A stretch of 64,000 bases of DNA from Lutibacter maritimus (GCF_900116115.1 NZ_FOZP01000005.1:1-64000); one strand, 5' to 3'; counted from the stretch's first letter, positions 27,846-37,518 are shown. Numbers and translations: made by a program. Notes: generated by a model from the letters alone, not told the origin.

Positions 27846-28761
27846 AATAGTAGAATTTTTATGGTTAATTTTTAATTTAGGGAATATAGGTTTGTTTTAT
27901 GCTCAAAATCAGACAATTCCACTTTGGTCAGGTGAAATTCCAAATGCTAAAATAGTAACAAATTACAATGAAATTAAAGTATTTAAAGATTCAATATTTT
28001 ATAGTACAAGTAATGTAACTTTGCCAACAATATCAGTTTTTTTACCTAAAGAAGTAAAATCAAACGGAACATCAATAGTTATTTGTCCAGGAGGAGGTTA
28101 TTCTCATTTAGCTATCGATAAAGAAGGTTTTAAAGTGGCTAAATGGTTAAATAAATTAGGTATTACAGCATTTGTTTTAAAATATAGATTACCAAATGAT
28201 TTAATAATGAAAAACAAGATTGTTGGTCCTTTACAAGATGCACAAGAAGCAATTCGCTATGTGAGAAGAAATGCAATAAAATGGAATTTAAACAGTGAAA
28301 AAATTGGTATCATGGGTTTTTCGGCAGGTGGTCATTTAGCTTCAACACTTTCAACTCATTATATGGATAAGGTTTATGATGTTACTGATACGGTAAGTGC
28401 AAAACCTAATTTTTCAATTTTAATTTATCCGGTAATTTCAATGAACTCTAAAATTACTCACAAAGGTTCTAGAAACAATTTATTAGGTGAAAAACCTACG
28501 AATGCACTAATTGAAAAATACTCAAATGAATTACAAGTGAATTCAAATACGCCTAAAACTTTTTTAATTCATGCAACTGATGACAAGGTAGTTCCAGTTG
28601 AAAATAGTATAAATTATTACTTAGCACTTAAAAATAATCAGGTTTCGGCAGAATTACATTTATTTGAAAATGGAGGTCATGGCTTTGGCTTGGGTGTTGA
28701 AGAAACCTCAAAAGGTTGGACAACTTTATTACAAAATTGGCTTGTATTTAATAATTTGTAA
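27829..28761 (+). CDS. Secreted alpha/beta-hydrolase esterase (acetyl xylan esterase-like)
   Basis: A 310-residue secreted carboxylesterase, probably removing acyl groups from pectin or attached hemicellulose. After the signal peptide (near LFYAQ) the domain shows the oxyanion segment CPGGGYSHLA near residue 87, the DAQEAIRYVRRN helix, the nucleophile motif GFSAGGH near 160, the Asp in HATDDKVVP near 248 and the His in GGHGFG near 284. It is distinct from the esterase at 18615 and belongs to the BD-FAE-like group. Start is inside the end of the CE12 gene. Confidence 0.82.
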   Translation: MKSNFKIVEFLWLIFNLGNIGLFYAQNQTIPLWSGEIPNAKIVTNYNEIKVFKDSIFYSTSNVTLPTISVFLPKEVKSNGTSIVICPGGGYSHLAIDKEGFKVAKWLNKLGITAFVLKYRLPNDLIMKNKIVGPLQDAQEAIRYVRRNAIKWNLNSEKIGIMGFSAGGHLASTLSTHYMDKVYDVTDTVSAKPNFSILIYPVISMNSKITHKGSRNNLLGEKPTNALIEKYSNELQVNSNTPKTFLIHATDDKVVPVENSINYYLALKNNQVSAELHLFENGGHGFGLGVEETSKGWTTLLQNWLVFNNL

Positions 28762-28878
28762 TCTATATAATATTAAAAAAAATAGTTTTTTACTAATTTT
28801 TGTTTTTGGTGAATAAAATTTGAATGCAATAAGCTAAGTTCAATGGTTTTTTAAATGTAAAGATAACGCTTTAAATAG

Positions 28879-28909
28879 TTGAATATAGCTTAGAAATAAT
28901 TTACCTTCG
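28879..28909 (+). promoter_or_regulatory. Promoter of the GH2 gene
   Basis: TTG at 28879-28881, a 20-bp spacer, then TACCTTCG at 28902-28909. The arrangement, including the TTCG variant of the -7 element, is the same as at the GH28 promoter. The rest of the 178-bp gap (28762-28939) shows only an AT-rich imperfect hairpin near 28780. Confidence 0.55.
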
Positions 28910-28939
28910 AAAACTGATTTAATTCTTAAAAATTATACA

Positions 28940-31366
28940 ATGAAATTATCCAGCGCTTTACTTTTTATATTTTTAATATTTGTTCAATATTCCTTTTCAC
29001 AAAATAGAATAGTTAAAGAATTAGATTCAAATTGGAAATTTCAAAAAGGAGATTTTCAAAATGCTAATGCAATTAATTTTGATGATTCAAAATGGGAAAC
29101 CGTCACAGTTCCTCATGATTGGGCTATAAAAGGACCTTTTAATAAAGAAATTGATAAACAAACTGTTGCAATTGTTCAAAATGGTGAAGAGGTGGCATCA
29201 GAAAAAACTGGTAGAACAGGTTCTTTACCTCATATTGGTACAGCGTGGTATCGTAATAAATTTACAGTTCCAACTTATAAAAAAGGCAAAAAAGTAATTT
29301 TGTTGTTTGAAGGCGCTATGAGTGAGCCTCAAATTTATGTAAACGGTAAAAAAGTAGGAGAGTGGGCTTATGGGTATAGTTATTTTTATTTTGATGTTTC
29401 AGATTTTGTAACTGAAGGTGAAAATACCCTAGCTGTTCAATTAACAAATAAAGCGTTTGCTTCGCGCTGGTATCCTGGTGCTGGATTGTACAGAAAAGTA
29501 AGTGTTATTGTTAAAAATAAAGAAAGTGTCAACCAATGGGGAACGTTTATAACCACTCCATTTATTTCTGATACTGAAGCTAAAGTGAATATTAAAACCA
29601 AAACTTCAGGAGAAAATACGCATTTAGTAACAACTATTTTTGATGCTGAAGGAAATCAATTGGAAACTAATAAAACAACTGAACAATTTGGTCATGAATT
29701 TGAGCAAAATATAAAAGTTGAAAATCCTAAATTGTGGAGTCCTGAATCGCCGTATTTGTATACTGCCAAAACGGAACTTTATGTGGGTAATGAATTAAAA
29801 GATGAAGTTTCAACCCGTTTTGGAATTAGAGAAATAAAATACGAGGCTGCAACTGGTTTTAGTTTAAACGGCAAAGTAACCAAATTTAAAGGTGTTTGTT
29901 TACATCACGATCTTGGTCCATTAGGTGCAGCGGTTAACAAAGCTGCATTAAGAAGACAGTTAACTATTTTAAAGGATATGGGTTGCAATGCTGTTAGAAG
30001 CTCACACAATATGCCATCTATAGAACAATTAGAATTGTGCGATGAAATGGGCTTTTTGTTTTTAGCTGAAAGTTTTGACGAATGGAAAAAACCAAAAGTT
30101 GAAAACGGATATCATCGTTTTTTTGATGAATATGCTGAAAAAGATATTGTAAATTTAGTACAAGCAACTAGAAATCATCCATCAATTGTAATGTGGAGTT
30201 CTGGAAATGAAGTGCCTGATCAATGGGGAGCTGAAGGTGTAAAACGCGCAAAATGGTTACAAGATATTTTTCACAGAGAAGATCCAACAAGGCCAGTAAC
30301 GGTTGGTATGGATCAGGTTAAAGCAGTTATGGAATCAGGTTTTGGCGCATTGTTAGATGTTCCAGGATTAAATTATAGAGTGCATTTATATGAAGAAGCT
30401 TTTGAAAAATTTCCTCAAGGATTTATTTTAGGATCTGAAACTGCTTCAACAGTGAGTTCAAGAGGAATTTATAAATTTCCTGTTGTTCAAGAAAAAATGA
30501 AACAATATGATGATTTTCAAAGCTCATCCTACGATTTGGAAGCATGCAGCTGGTCTAACGTTCCAGATGAAGATTTTGTTTTACAAGATGATAAACCTTG
30601 GGTAATTGGAGAATTTGTTTGGACTGGATTTGATTATTTGGGTGAACCAACACCTTATGATGAAATGTGGCCATCACGTAGTTCTTATTTTGGAATTTCA
30701 GATTTAGCAGGTTTGCCAAAAGATCGTTTTTATTTGTATAGAAGTAGATGGAATACAAAAGATGAAACGTTACATATTTTACCACATTGGAATTGGGAAG
30801 GTAGAGAAGGAGAAGTAACGCCAGTTTTTGTGTACACAAATTATAATAGTGCAGAGCTTTTTGTAAATGGTAAAAGTATGGGTGTTCAAAAAAAGAATAA
30901 TGCCACACCACAAAACAGATACAGATTAATGTGGATGGATGTAAAATATGAGCCAGGAACTTTAAAAGTTATTGCATTTGATGAAAATGGAAATCCTGCT
31001 GCAGAAAAAGAACTAAAAACTGCGGAAAAACCTTATAAAATTGTATTAAATCCAGATAAAAAAACTTTAAAAGCGGATGGAAAAGATTTATCATACGTTG
31101 AAGTTTCTGTTGTTGATAAATTTGGAAATTTTTGTCCAAAAGCCACCAATCAATTAAAATTTAAAGTAACAGGAAACGGATCATTTAAAGTAGCCTGTAA
31201 TGGAGATGCTACATCTTTGGAGTTATTTCATTTACCAACAATGAAATTATTTAGCGGGAAATTGGTAGTCACTGTGGAATCAACAACTAAAGTAGGTGAA
31301 ATACAACTTGAAGTAACAGGTAAAGGATTGAAAAAAGGAAAATTAAATTTAACCTCAGTAGATTAA
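28940..31366 (+). CDS. GH2 beta-galactosidase-type glycoside hydrolase
   Basis: Retaining exo-hydrolase, likely releasing beta-linked galactose from RG-I side chains. The 808-residue protein has a signal peptide (near YSFSQ), an N-terminal sugar-binding sandwich with VPHDWAI, an immunoglobulin-like domain, and the TIM barrel with KGVCLHHD near residue 315, NHPSIVMWSSGNE near 413 (acid/base Glu) and ILGSETAS near 497 (nucleophile Glu). A DUF4982-like and a further Ig-like domain complete the C-terminus. The family also contains glucuronidases and mannosidases. GEFVWTGFDYLGEP is a motif common in Bacteroidetes beta-galactosidases. Confidence 0.88.
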   Translation: MKLSSALLFIFLIFVQYSFSQNRIVKELDSNWKFQKGDFQNANAINFDDSKWETVTVPHDWAIKGPFNKEIDKQTVAIVQNGEEVASEKTGRTGSLPHIGTAWYRNKFTVPTYKKGKKVILLFEGAMSEPQIYVNGKKVGEWAYGYSYFYFDVSDFVTEGENTLAVQLTNKAFASRWYPGAGLYRKVSVIVKNKESVNQWGTFITTPFISDTEAKVNIKTKTSGENTHLVTTIFDAEGNQLETNKTTEQFGHEFEQNIKVENPKLWSPESPYLYTAKTELYVGNELKDEVSTRFGIREIKYEAATGFSLNGKVTKFKGVCLHHDLGPLGAAVNKAALRRQLTILKDMGCNAVRSSHNMPSIEQLELCDEMGFLFLAESFDEWKKPKVENGYHRFFDEYAEKDIVNLVQATRNHPSIVMWSSGNEVPDQWGAEGVKRAKWLQDIFHREDPTRPVTVGMDQVKAVMESGFGALLDVPGLNYRVHLYEEAFEKFPQGFILGSETASTVSSRGIYKFPVVQEKMKQYDDFQSSSYDLEACSWSNVPDEDFVLQDDKPWVIGEFVWTGFDYLGEPTPYDEMWPSRSSYFGISDLAGLPKDRFYLYRSRWNTKDETLHILPHWNWEGREGEVTPVFVYTNYNSAELFVNGKSMGVQKKNNATPQNRYRLMWMDVKYEPGTLKVIAFDENGNPAAEKELKTAEKPYKIVLNPDKKTLKADGKDLSYVEVSVVDKFGNFCPKATNQLKFKVTGNGSFKVACNGDATSLELFHLPTMKLFSGKLVVTVESTTKVGEIQLEVTGKGLKKGKLNLTSVD

Positions 31367-31375
31367 TTTTTAAGT

Positions 31376-32092
31376 ATGAGTGAGAAGCCTTTTCAATTTA
31401 AACAGTTTATAATTCATCAAGATAAAACTGCTATGAAAGTTGGTACCGATGGTGTTTTATTAGGTGCTTGGGCAGAAATTAAATTAGATGTTTTTAGTAT
31501 TTTAGATATTGGCGCTGGAACCGGTTTAATTGCTTTAATAATGGCGCAAAGAAGCAATGCTGAAGTTATTGATGCCGTAGAGCTAAATGATGATGCGTAT
31601 GAGCAAACCGTTAATAATTTTGAATTGAGTGATTGGGGAGATCGATTATTTTGTTATCATGCATCTTTACAAGAATTTACTAATGAAATTGATGATACAT
31701 ACGATTTAATAATTTCTAATCCTCCATTTTATACATCAACATATAAAGATTTACCGGAAGATAGAGCCATGGCACGTCATTCAGAAAGTTTATCATATTC
31801 AGATTTATTAAGTGGCACAGCTAAATTATTATCTGAAATTGGAAGTTGCGCATTTATAATTCCATATACAGAAGAGGAAAATTTTATAGAGATAGCTAAA
31901 TCAAATAAATTATTTATCAATAGAATTACCAGAGTGAAAGGAACTAATGAGGCTCTAATAAAAAGAAGTTTGTTGCAATTTTCATTTGTTGAAAAACCTA
32001 TTTTAACAAATGAATTAGTTATTGAGATTGAACGTCATTTATATACAAATGACTATAAAAAACTAGTGCAAGATTTTTATATTAAAATGTAA
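31376..32092 (+). CDS. trmN6: tRNA1(Val) (adenine-37-N6)-methyltransferase
   Basis: SAM-dependent methylation of A37 in tRNA-Val. The 238-residue protein starts with the KPFQFKQFIIHQDKTAMKVGTDG block of the YfiC family, has the SAM-binding DIGAGTGLIAL motif near residue 43 and the NPPF motif (SNPPFYTS) near residue 118 that binds the adenine base. It lies 9 bp after the GH2 gene but belongs to housekeeping, so it marks the right edge of the pectin locus. It is convergent with the next gene with only 2 bp between stops. Confidence 0.9.
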   Translation: MSEKPFQFKQFIIHQDKTAMKVGTDGVLLGAWAEIKLDVFSILDIGAGTGLIALIMAQRSNAEVIDAVELNDDAYEQTVNNFELSDWGDRLFCYHASLQEFTNEIDDTYDLIISNPPFYTSTYKDLPEDRAMARHSESLSYSDLLSGTAKLLSEIGSCAFIIPYTEEENFIEIAKSNKLFINRITRVKGTNEALIKRSLLQFSFVEKPILTNELVIEIERHLYTNDYKKLVQDFYIKM

Positions 32093-32094
32093 AC

Positions 32095-33465
32095 TTACCC
32101 ATTTACATTTTCAGGATTATAACCTAAATACGCAACTTTTTTTTCAGTAAAAATAATACCATTTTCTTCAAGTTCTTTTAAAATTGGCTCATAAATTTCT
32201 TTTTTAATTGGTAACTGTACCCCTGGAGTATTAATTTCACCATTTAATATTTTTAAAGTTGCAATTGCAACAGGTAAACCAACAGTTTTAGCCATTGCAG
32301 TATAAATTTGGTTATCTCCTATGCAAACCATACTACTTACAATTTGATGTTTTTCATTATTTAGTTCATATCCAAAAAGATGTTGCATAACTATCATGTC
32401 TTTATCATCTTCCTTTAGAGTCCAACTATCGCTTAATATTTTTTCTAAAATTTGAGCAGGCGTAGCATTTTTTAATCCAACTTTTTTATTTTTATTGAAG
32501 ATATCAAGTTCTACTAATTTTTCCCAAATAATATCATCTTGATCAATTTTTAAATAGTGGCGTAATTTTAATTCTACAGAATCATTAGGATTGTAGGCTA
32601 AAAAAGAGTTGGTGAAATCGCGATAACTCATGTGTTCAGAATTTTCCATTGTATAGCTGTCATCGGTCATTCCTAATTGTACAAAAACATTCCAAGCTCT
32701 TGAAAATCCTACACGTCTAATAGTACCTCTGTATAAAGTTAAAATAGTGTCTAAACCATAAACTTCCTTATATTTTAGTGAATCTCGGTTTGCGTATCCT
32801 TCAAATTTTCCATAGCCATCTATTTTTAAGATTTCGGTTCTTCTAAAGAGTTTGTGATAAGGAATATACTTGTAAGAACCTTCTTGTAAAAATTGTGCAG
32901 CACCACCTTGTCCAGCCAACACAACATTTCTTGGATTCCAAGTAAATTTATAATTCCATAAGTTATTATCACTTTCTGGAGCTACTAAACCACCTGTAAA
33001 AGATTCAAAAAGAATTATTTTTCCTCCTTTGGCTCTAATTGCATCTAAAACTTTCATGGCGCTCATATGATCAATACCCGGATCTAATCCAATTTCATTC
33101 ATAAAAATTAGATTTTTTGTAATGGCTTCTTCATTTAAGGCTTTCATTTCATTTGAAATATAAGAAGCAGTTACCATGTTTTTTTTAAATTTAAGGCAGT
33201 CTTTAGCTATATTTAAATGTAAATGAGCAGGAAGCATAGAAACAACAATATCTGCGTTTTCAATTGCTATTGTTCTTTCATTGTCATTAAAAATATTTAA
33301 AGCAATTGCATTTCCATTCGCATGGTTTTTAATTTTATCTTTAGCTAATTTTAATGAAACATCTGCTACGGTAATTTTTAAATTTTCAGTAAATGATTTT
33401 TCAAGTAAATAGGTAATTAATGATGATGAAGATCTGCCGGCTCCAATAACCAAAATGTTTCTCAT
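32095..33465 (-). CDS. Saccharopine dehydrogenase family protein
   Basis: A 456-residue NAD(P)-dependent oxidoreductase of the Lys9 type: Rossmann start NILVIGAGRSSSSLI, VVSMLPAHLH near residue 75, GLDPGIDHMSA near 126 and the C-terminal saccharopine dehydrogenase domain with SFTGGL and GGAAQFL. In lysine catabolism the family converts saccharopine to glutamate and aminoadipate semialdehyde. The lysine-ketoglutarate reductase partner is not in the window, so the pathway role is inferred. The C-terminal half is about the length of yeast-type enzymes, supporting more than a generic short-chain role. Confidence 0.8.
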   Translation of the reverse strand: MRNILVIGAGRSSSSLITYLLEKSFTENLKITVADVSLKLAKDKIKNHANGNAIALNIFNDNERTIAIENADIVVSMLPAHLHLNIAKDCLKFKKNMVTASYISNEMKALNEEAITKNLIFMNEIGLDPGIDHMSAMKVLDAIRAKGGKIILFESFTGGLVAPESDNNLWNYKFTWNPRNVVLAGQGGAAQFLQEGSYKYIPYHKLFRRTEILKIDGYGKFEGYANRDSLKYKEVYGLDTILTLYRGTIRRVGFSRAWNVFVQLGMTDDSYTMENSEHMSYRDFTNSFLAYNPNDSVELKLRHYLKIDQDDIIWEKLVELDIFNKNKKVGLKNATPAQILEKILSDSWTLKEDDKDMIVMQHLFGYELNNEKHQIVSSMVCIGDNQIYTAMAKTVGLPVAIATLKILNGEINTPGVQLPIKKEIYEPILKELEENGIIFTEKKVAYLGYNPENVNG

Positions 33466-33536
33466 TTTAAATTTTTTTAAATGGGGTTTGATTAAATGAA
33501 AATAGATGTAAGTAACTTATTAATGTTAAAAAAATA

Positions 33537-33770
33537 TTAATTATTTTCTTCATTTATATCATCTAAAATTTTTTTTGCTTTATCAAAATCTGCAGCATCC
33601 ACTTTTAGTTTATACCCTTCAACAAAAGCAGTTCCAATTGTTGTAGCAATATTCTCATCAATAATATATGAGTCAATATCGTAATTGGCTAACAATGTTT
33701 TTGCAATATGAACTTCGTGAATTAAACTAGCAGTTAAAAGCGTAACTAAACTATCTGAATTATTTTCCAT
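33537..33770 (-). CDS. DUF2007 small protein
   Basis: A 77-residue protein with the DUF2007 pattern: an N-terminal helix-strand (TASLIHEVHIAKTLLANYDIDS), a central VEGYKLKV strand, and a C-terminal helix DFDKAKKILDDI. Family members are described as putative signal-transducing proteins, with no firm biochemical role. It precedes the saccharopine dehydrogenase gene by 71 bp on the same strand and is divergent from the DUF423 gene. Confidence 0.75.
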   Translation of the reverse strand: MENNSDSLVTLLTASLIHEVHIAKTLLANYDIDSYIIDENIATTIGTAFVEGYKLKVDAADFDKAKKILDDINEENN

Positions 33771-33834
33771 ATTTTTGATTTTTTATTAAATATACAAAAT
33801 AGATAATTATTTTTTCTTAATAAATTTATAATTT

Positions 33835-34224
33835 ATGAATATGAATAAATATTTAGCAATTTCAGCATTTCTAGGAGCCATTACAATTGTTTTAGGCGCT
33901 TTTGGCGCACATGCTTTAAAAGATATTTTATCAGCAAATCAGCTAACAAGTTTTGAAACTGCTGTGCGCTACCAAATGTACCATGTAATTGTGTTGCTAT
34001 TTGTAAATATATATAATGGTTTTAGCGAAAAACAAAAACATAGAATTAGCACCTTATTTATTATAGGAATTTTATTTTTTTCAGGATCAATATATGCAAT
34101 TACTTTAGGTGTGAGTGCAAAAGCAATTTGGTTTATTACTCCATTTGGTGGTTTAATATTAATTTTAGGTTGGTTATTAATGGGAATGTATTTTTTTATT
34201 AATAATAAAAATGTTATTAAATAA
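33835..34224 (+). CDS. DUF423 inner-membrane protein
   Basis: A 129-residue protein with four predicted membrane helices. The start MNMNKYLAISAFLGAITIVLG followed by GAFGAHALKD, and the later RYQMYHVI segment, are the DUF423 (YwdK/YgdD) hallmarks. Function is unknown. It stands alone between divergent and downstream transcription units, with a 199-bp gap before the pckA gene. Confidence 0.8.
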   Translation: MNMNKYLAISAFLGAITIVLGAFGAHALKDILSANQLTSFETAVRYQMYHVIVLLFVNIYNGFSEKQKHRISTLFIIGILFFSGSIYAITLGVSAKAIWFITPFGGLILILGWLLMGMYFFINNKNVIK

Positions 34225-34306
34225 GAAAAAAAGGAAAACGATTTCGCAAATAAATCACATTTAGTTTTTATAGTTAATATTTTGATATTTAGCGGTTTAA
34301 ACTATG

Positions 34307-34316
34307 AAAACGTTTT
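34307..34316. promoter_or_regulatory. AAAACGTTTT palindrome in the pckA promoter region
   Basis: A 10-bp palindrome with central CG lies about 115 bp upstream of pckA. The same core occurs in the two promoter blocks at 48454 and 49641. A possible -7 element TAAATTTG is at 34372-34379. A LacI- or catabolite-type regulator could act here; this is inference from the repeated core only. Confidence 0.35.
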
Positions 34317-34429
34317 AGTAAATAGTTGTTTTTTACTGATAAATGTCATAAACGTACGAAGCTATTAATGGTAAATTTGTTAAAGAAAATTAAATAAAAG
34401 ATTACTAATACATAATTAAAACAGTGAAT

Positions 34430-36028
34430 ATGAAAAACATTAAAATTATTCAGGAATTACACAATCTAGGAATTACAGGATATCACGAAGTAGTTTATAA
34501 TCCTTCTTATGAAGAATTGTATCAGGCAGAAACTTCTATACACAGAAAAGGTTTTGAAAAAGGTGCCGATACAGATACAGGTGCAGTTGCTGTTAAAACA
34601 GGTGTTTTTACAGGGCGTTCTCCTAAAGATAGATACATTGTAAAAGATGATATCACCAAAGATACTATTGATTGGAATTCTGTAAATGTAGCAACTACCA
34701 ACGAAATTTATCAAGATTTGAAAGGATTGGTTTTAAAACAACTTTCTACTTCAAAAAAATTATATGTAGTTGATGCATTTTGTGGATCTAATGAAGATAC
34801 TCGTTTAAAAGTACGTTTTGTTATGGAAGTAGCTTGGCAAGCACACTTTGTAACTAATATGTTTATCAGACCTTCTGTTCACGAATTAGAAAATTTTGGA
34901 GAACCAGATTTTGTTGTAATGAATGGTTCAAAAACTGTGAATCCAAACTGGAAAGCTCAAGGATTAAATTCTGAAAATTTTGTTGTATTTAATTTAACTG
35001 AAAAAATTCAAATTATTGGAGGTACTTGGTATGGTGGTGAAATGAAAAAAGGTATGTTTGCTATGATGAACTACTACTTACCATTAAAAGGAATGGCTTC
35101 TATGCACTGTTCTGCAAATGTAGGTGAAAAAGGTGATGTTGCAGTATTCTTTGGTTTATCAGGAACGGGAAAAACTACACTTTCTGCCGATCCAAAACGT
35201 TATTTAATTGGTGATGATGAGCACGGTTGGGATGATAACGGAGTATTTAACTTTGAAGGTGGATGTTATGCAAAAGTAATTGACTTAAGTGAAGAAAATG
35301 AGCCAGATATTTGGAGAGCAATTAAAAGAGATGCTTTATTAGAAAATGTTGTTGTTAATGAGTATGGAGAAGTAGATTACTACGATCATTCAATTACAGA
35401 AAACTCAAGAGTATCTTACCCAATTTATAACATTAATAAAATTGTATTGCCATCAAAAGCTGGTCATGCAAGTAAAATTATTTACTTATCAGCTGATGCA
35501 TTTGGAGTATTGCCTCCAGTTTCAGTTTTAGATGATGCACAAGCACAATACCATTTCTTATGTGGATTTACATCTAAATTAGCTGGTACTGAAAGAGGAA
35601 TTACAGAACCTCAACCATCATTCTCACCTGCATTTGGTGAAGCATTCTTAACTTTAAAACCAACAATGTACTCTTCTACATTAGTTGCTAAAATGAAAGA
35701 ACACAATGCAAAAGCTTACTTAGTGAACACAGGATGGAACGGAACAGGAAAAAGAATTTCATTAAAAGATACACGCGCAATTATTGATGCAATTTTAGAT
35801 GGATCTATTGAACAAGCTGAAACTGTTAAAATTCCTTACTTAAATTTAACAGCTCCAAAAGCTTTACCTCAAGTAAACGATATTTTAGACCCAAGAAACA
35901 CTTATAGTGATGTGAAAGAATGGGAAGAGAAAGCTAAAAAATTAGCTGCATTATATATCAAAAACTTTGAACAATATTGCGATACTGAAGAAGGGAAAGC
36001 ATTGGTCCCTGCTGGACCACAATTATAA
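34430..36028 (+). CDS. pckA: Phosphoenolpyruvate carboxykinase (ATP)
   Basis: Converts oxaloacetate to PEP in gluconeogenesis, useful when sugar acids feed the TCA cycle. The 532-residue protein has the substrate loop [10 protein letters not shown] near residue 62, the [14 protein letters not shown] metal-binding stretch near 203, the P-loop [11 protein letters not shown] near 244 and the LIGDDEHGW motif near 263, all typical of ATP-dependent PckA. I prefer the ATG at 34430 over the GTG two codons upstream. A strong terminator follows the stop codon. Confidence 0.95.
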   Translation: MKNIKIIQELHNLGITGYHEVVYNPSYEELYQAETSIHRKGFEKGADTDTGAVAVKTGVFTGRSPKDRYIVKDDITKDTIDWNSVNVATTNEIYQDLKGLVLKQLSTSKKLYVVDAFCGSNEDTRLKVRFVMEVAWQAHFVTNMFIRPSVHELENFGEPDFVVMNGSKTVNPNWKAQGLNSENFVVFNLTEKIQIIGGTWYGGEMKKGMFAMMNYYLPLKGMASMHCSANVGEKGDVAVFFGLSGTGKTTLSADPKRYLIGDDEHGWDDNGVFNFEGGCYAKVIDLSEENEPDIWRAIKRDALLENVVVNEYGEVDYYDHSITENSRVSYPIYNINKIVLPSKAGHASKIIYLSADAFGVLPPVSVLDDAQAQYHFLCGFTSKLAGTERGITEPQPSFSPAFGEAFLTLKPTMYSSTLVAKMKEHNAKAYLVNTGWNGTGKRISLKDTRAIIDAILDGSIEQAETVKIPYLNLTAPKALPQVNDILDPRNTYSDVKEWEEKAKKLAALYIKNFEQYCDTEEGKALVPAGPQL

Positions 36029-36040
36029 GAAACAATTTTT

Positions 36041-36083
36041 ATAAAAAGAAAAAGCCTCCAATTTGGGGGCTTTTTCTTTTTAT
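36041..36083 (+). terminator. Terminator after pckA
   Basis: A 19-bp stem (left arm from 36041, right arm to 36083, one G-U pair) with a 5-nt loop AATTT. The core is AAAAAGCCTCC / GGGGGCTTTTT followed by more T residues. Confidence 0.88.
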
Positions 36084-36131
36084 AAAAATAAATAAAAATG
36101 TATCTTTCAAACCTAATAAAAAAAAGAATCA

Positions 36132-37442
36132 ATGAAATTTATAAGTAATTCAATAAATAGGTTTATCAACCTAGAAACATCTTCTAGTATTATATTATTT
36201 GTAGTATCAATAGTAGCAGTTATTTGGGCAAATTCATCTTTTGGATACTTGTATGAAGAACTTTGGAACCGAGAGTTTACAATTGGATTTGCAAATACAA
36301 ATTTTCATTTAGCGAAGCCTTTAATTTTATGGATTAATGATGGTTTAATGGCTATTTTCTTTTTTGTAATTGGTTTAGAGGTAAAACGTGAAATTTTAGA
36401 AGGTGAACTTACAACTATACGAAAAGCTTCGTTACCAATTTTTGCCGCAATAGGAGGTATGTTATTTCCAGTATTAATTTTTTCTGGTTTAAATTTTGGT
36501 AAAATTGGAGCTGAAGGTTGGGGTATACCAATGGCAACCGATATCGCCTTTACTTTAGGAATATTAAAATTATTAGGAAAAAGAGTCCCTATTGGATTAA
36601 AAATATTTTTAACTGCTTTTGCAATTGTTGATGATATTGGAGCGGTATTAGTAATTGCCATTTTTTACAGTACTAATATTCAGTGGGATTTAATTATGTA
36701 TGCAATGTTATTGTTTGGAGTTGTTATATTTTTAAGTTATAAGCAAGTATATTCCAAGTATTTTTATTTTGTTATAGGTTTCATTGTTTGGTTACTATTT
36801 TTAAAATCGGGTGTGCATCCAACAATTGCTGGTATTTTAATGGCATTTACAATTCCAATTCAAAGAAAAGTAGATTGTATGTCTTACTTTAAATCTGTTA
36901 CAAATGAACTTAATTTTTTTAAAGAAAATAGCACTCCATCAAATACGCTAATGAGTAAACAACAAATTGAGGCTGTTGGCAATATTGAAAACTTAACAGA
37001 AGAAGTTTATTCTCCACTACAACAATTAGAGCATAATTTACATGGATGGGTTTCATATATTATTATGCCAATTTTTGCACTAGCTAATGCTGGTGTTATT
37101 TTAAGTTTTGATGGTTTAGGAAACGCAAGTCATATTACTGCAAATATAGCTTTAGCTTTGGTTTTAGGGAATACTATTGGTATTATTACCATGTCTTTAA
37201 TTGGAATTAAATTAAAATTAGCCGATTTACCTGATGGTGTAAATTATAAACAACTGATAGGTGTTAGTTTTCTGGGTGGATTAGGTTTTACAATGTCGTT
37301 ATTCATTGCCAATCTTGCATATAATGATGTAGCATTAGTAACTGCTGCAAAAATGGGAGTTATTATCGGATCCTTAGTTGCCGGAATTTTGGGTTATTTA
37401 ATATTAAAATTTAGTTTAAAAGAAAAAATAGTTATAAAATAG
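36132..37442 (+). CDS. nhaA: Na+/H+ antiporter NhaA
   Basis: Inner-membrane exchanger that expels Na+ in return for H+, important at high salt or pH. The 436-residue protein has the family's 12-helix pattern. The segment DGLMAIFFFVIGLEVKRE near residue 73 is conserved, MATDIAF near 135 holds one functional Asp, and AIVDDIGAVL near 164 has the pair of aspartates that bind the ion. Its hydrophilic loop at about 255-295 is longer than in the E. coli protein. It stands alone between two terminators. Confidence 0.94.
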   Translation: MKFISNSINRFINLETSSSIILFVVSIVAVIWANSSFGYLYEELWNREFTIGFANTNFHLAKPLILWINDGLMAIFFFVIGLEVKREILEGELTTIRKASLPIFAAIGGMLFPVLIFSGLNFGKIGAEGWGIPMATDIAFTLGILKLLGKRVPIGLKIFLTAFAIVDDIGAVLVIAIFYSTNIQWDLIMYAMLLFGVVIFLSYKQVYSKYFYFVIGFIVWLLFLKSGVHPTIAGILMAFTIPIQRKVDCMSYFKSVTNELNFFKENSTPSNTLMSKQQIEAVGNIENLTEEVYSPLQQLEHNLHGWVSYIIMPIFALANAGVILSFDGLGNASHITANIALALVLGNTIGIITMSLIGIKLKLADLPDGVNYKQLIGVSFLGGLGFTMSLFIANLAYNDVALVTAAKMGVIIGSLVAGILGYLILKFSLKEKIVIK

Positions 37443-37461
37443 TAATTGAATTATTATAAAT

Positions 37462-37498
37462 AAAAAAAGTAGTATCGGTTTATGATACTACTTTTTTT
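37462..37498. terminator. Bidirectional terminator between nhaA and infB
   Basis: A perfect 15-bp stem (seven A residues plus GTAGTATC and its complement) with a 7-nt loop, flanked by A- and T-runs so that it works in both directions for the convergent genes. Confidence 0.9.
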
Positions 37499-37518
37499 AT
37501 GGTTATTTTTTAATAAAA

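Larger units (their letters stand above)
3..31366. other. Pectin (homogalacturonan/RG-I) utilisation locus
   Basis: The block holds one SusC/SusD pair, two LacI regulators, and enzymes of families GH28, PL9, PL10, CE8, CE12, GH105, GH43 and GH2, plus two further esterases and the intracellular galacturonate pathway (kdgK, eda, MFS transporter, uxaB, uxaA). The families point to pectin: lyases and GH28 for the galacturonan backbone, CE8 and acetylesterases for the ester groups, GH105 for unsaturated ends, and GH43/GH2 for arabinose- or galactose-containing side chains. No rhamnosidase (GH78/GH106) is visible, so the target is mainly homogalacturonan. The left limit is unknown because the first gene begins at base 3. 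The right limit is set by the housekeeping gene trmN6. Confidence 0.9.

Noticed and set aside
30555-30911. 118-aa frame antisense to the GH2 gene
   Set aside because: Composition is a mirror of the GH2 codons (rich in Leu, Tyr, His, Asn); no domain, promoter or start context.
36305-36661. 118-aa frame antisense to nhaA
   Set aside because: Shadow of membrane-protein codons, with no independent motif or promoter.
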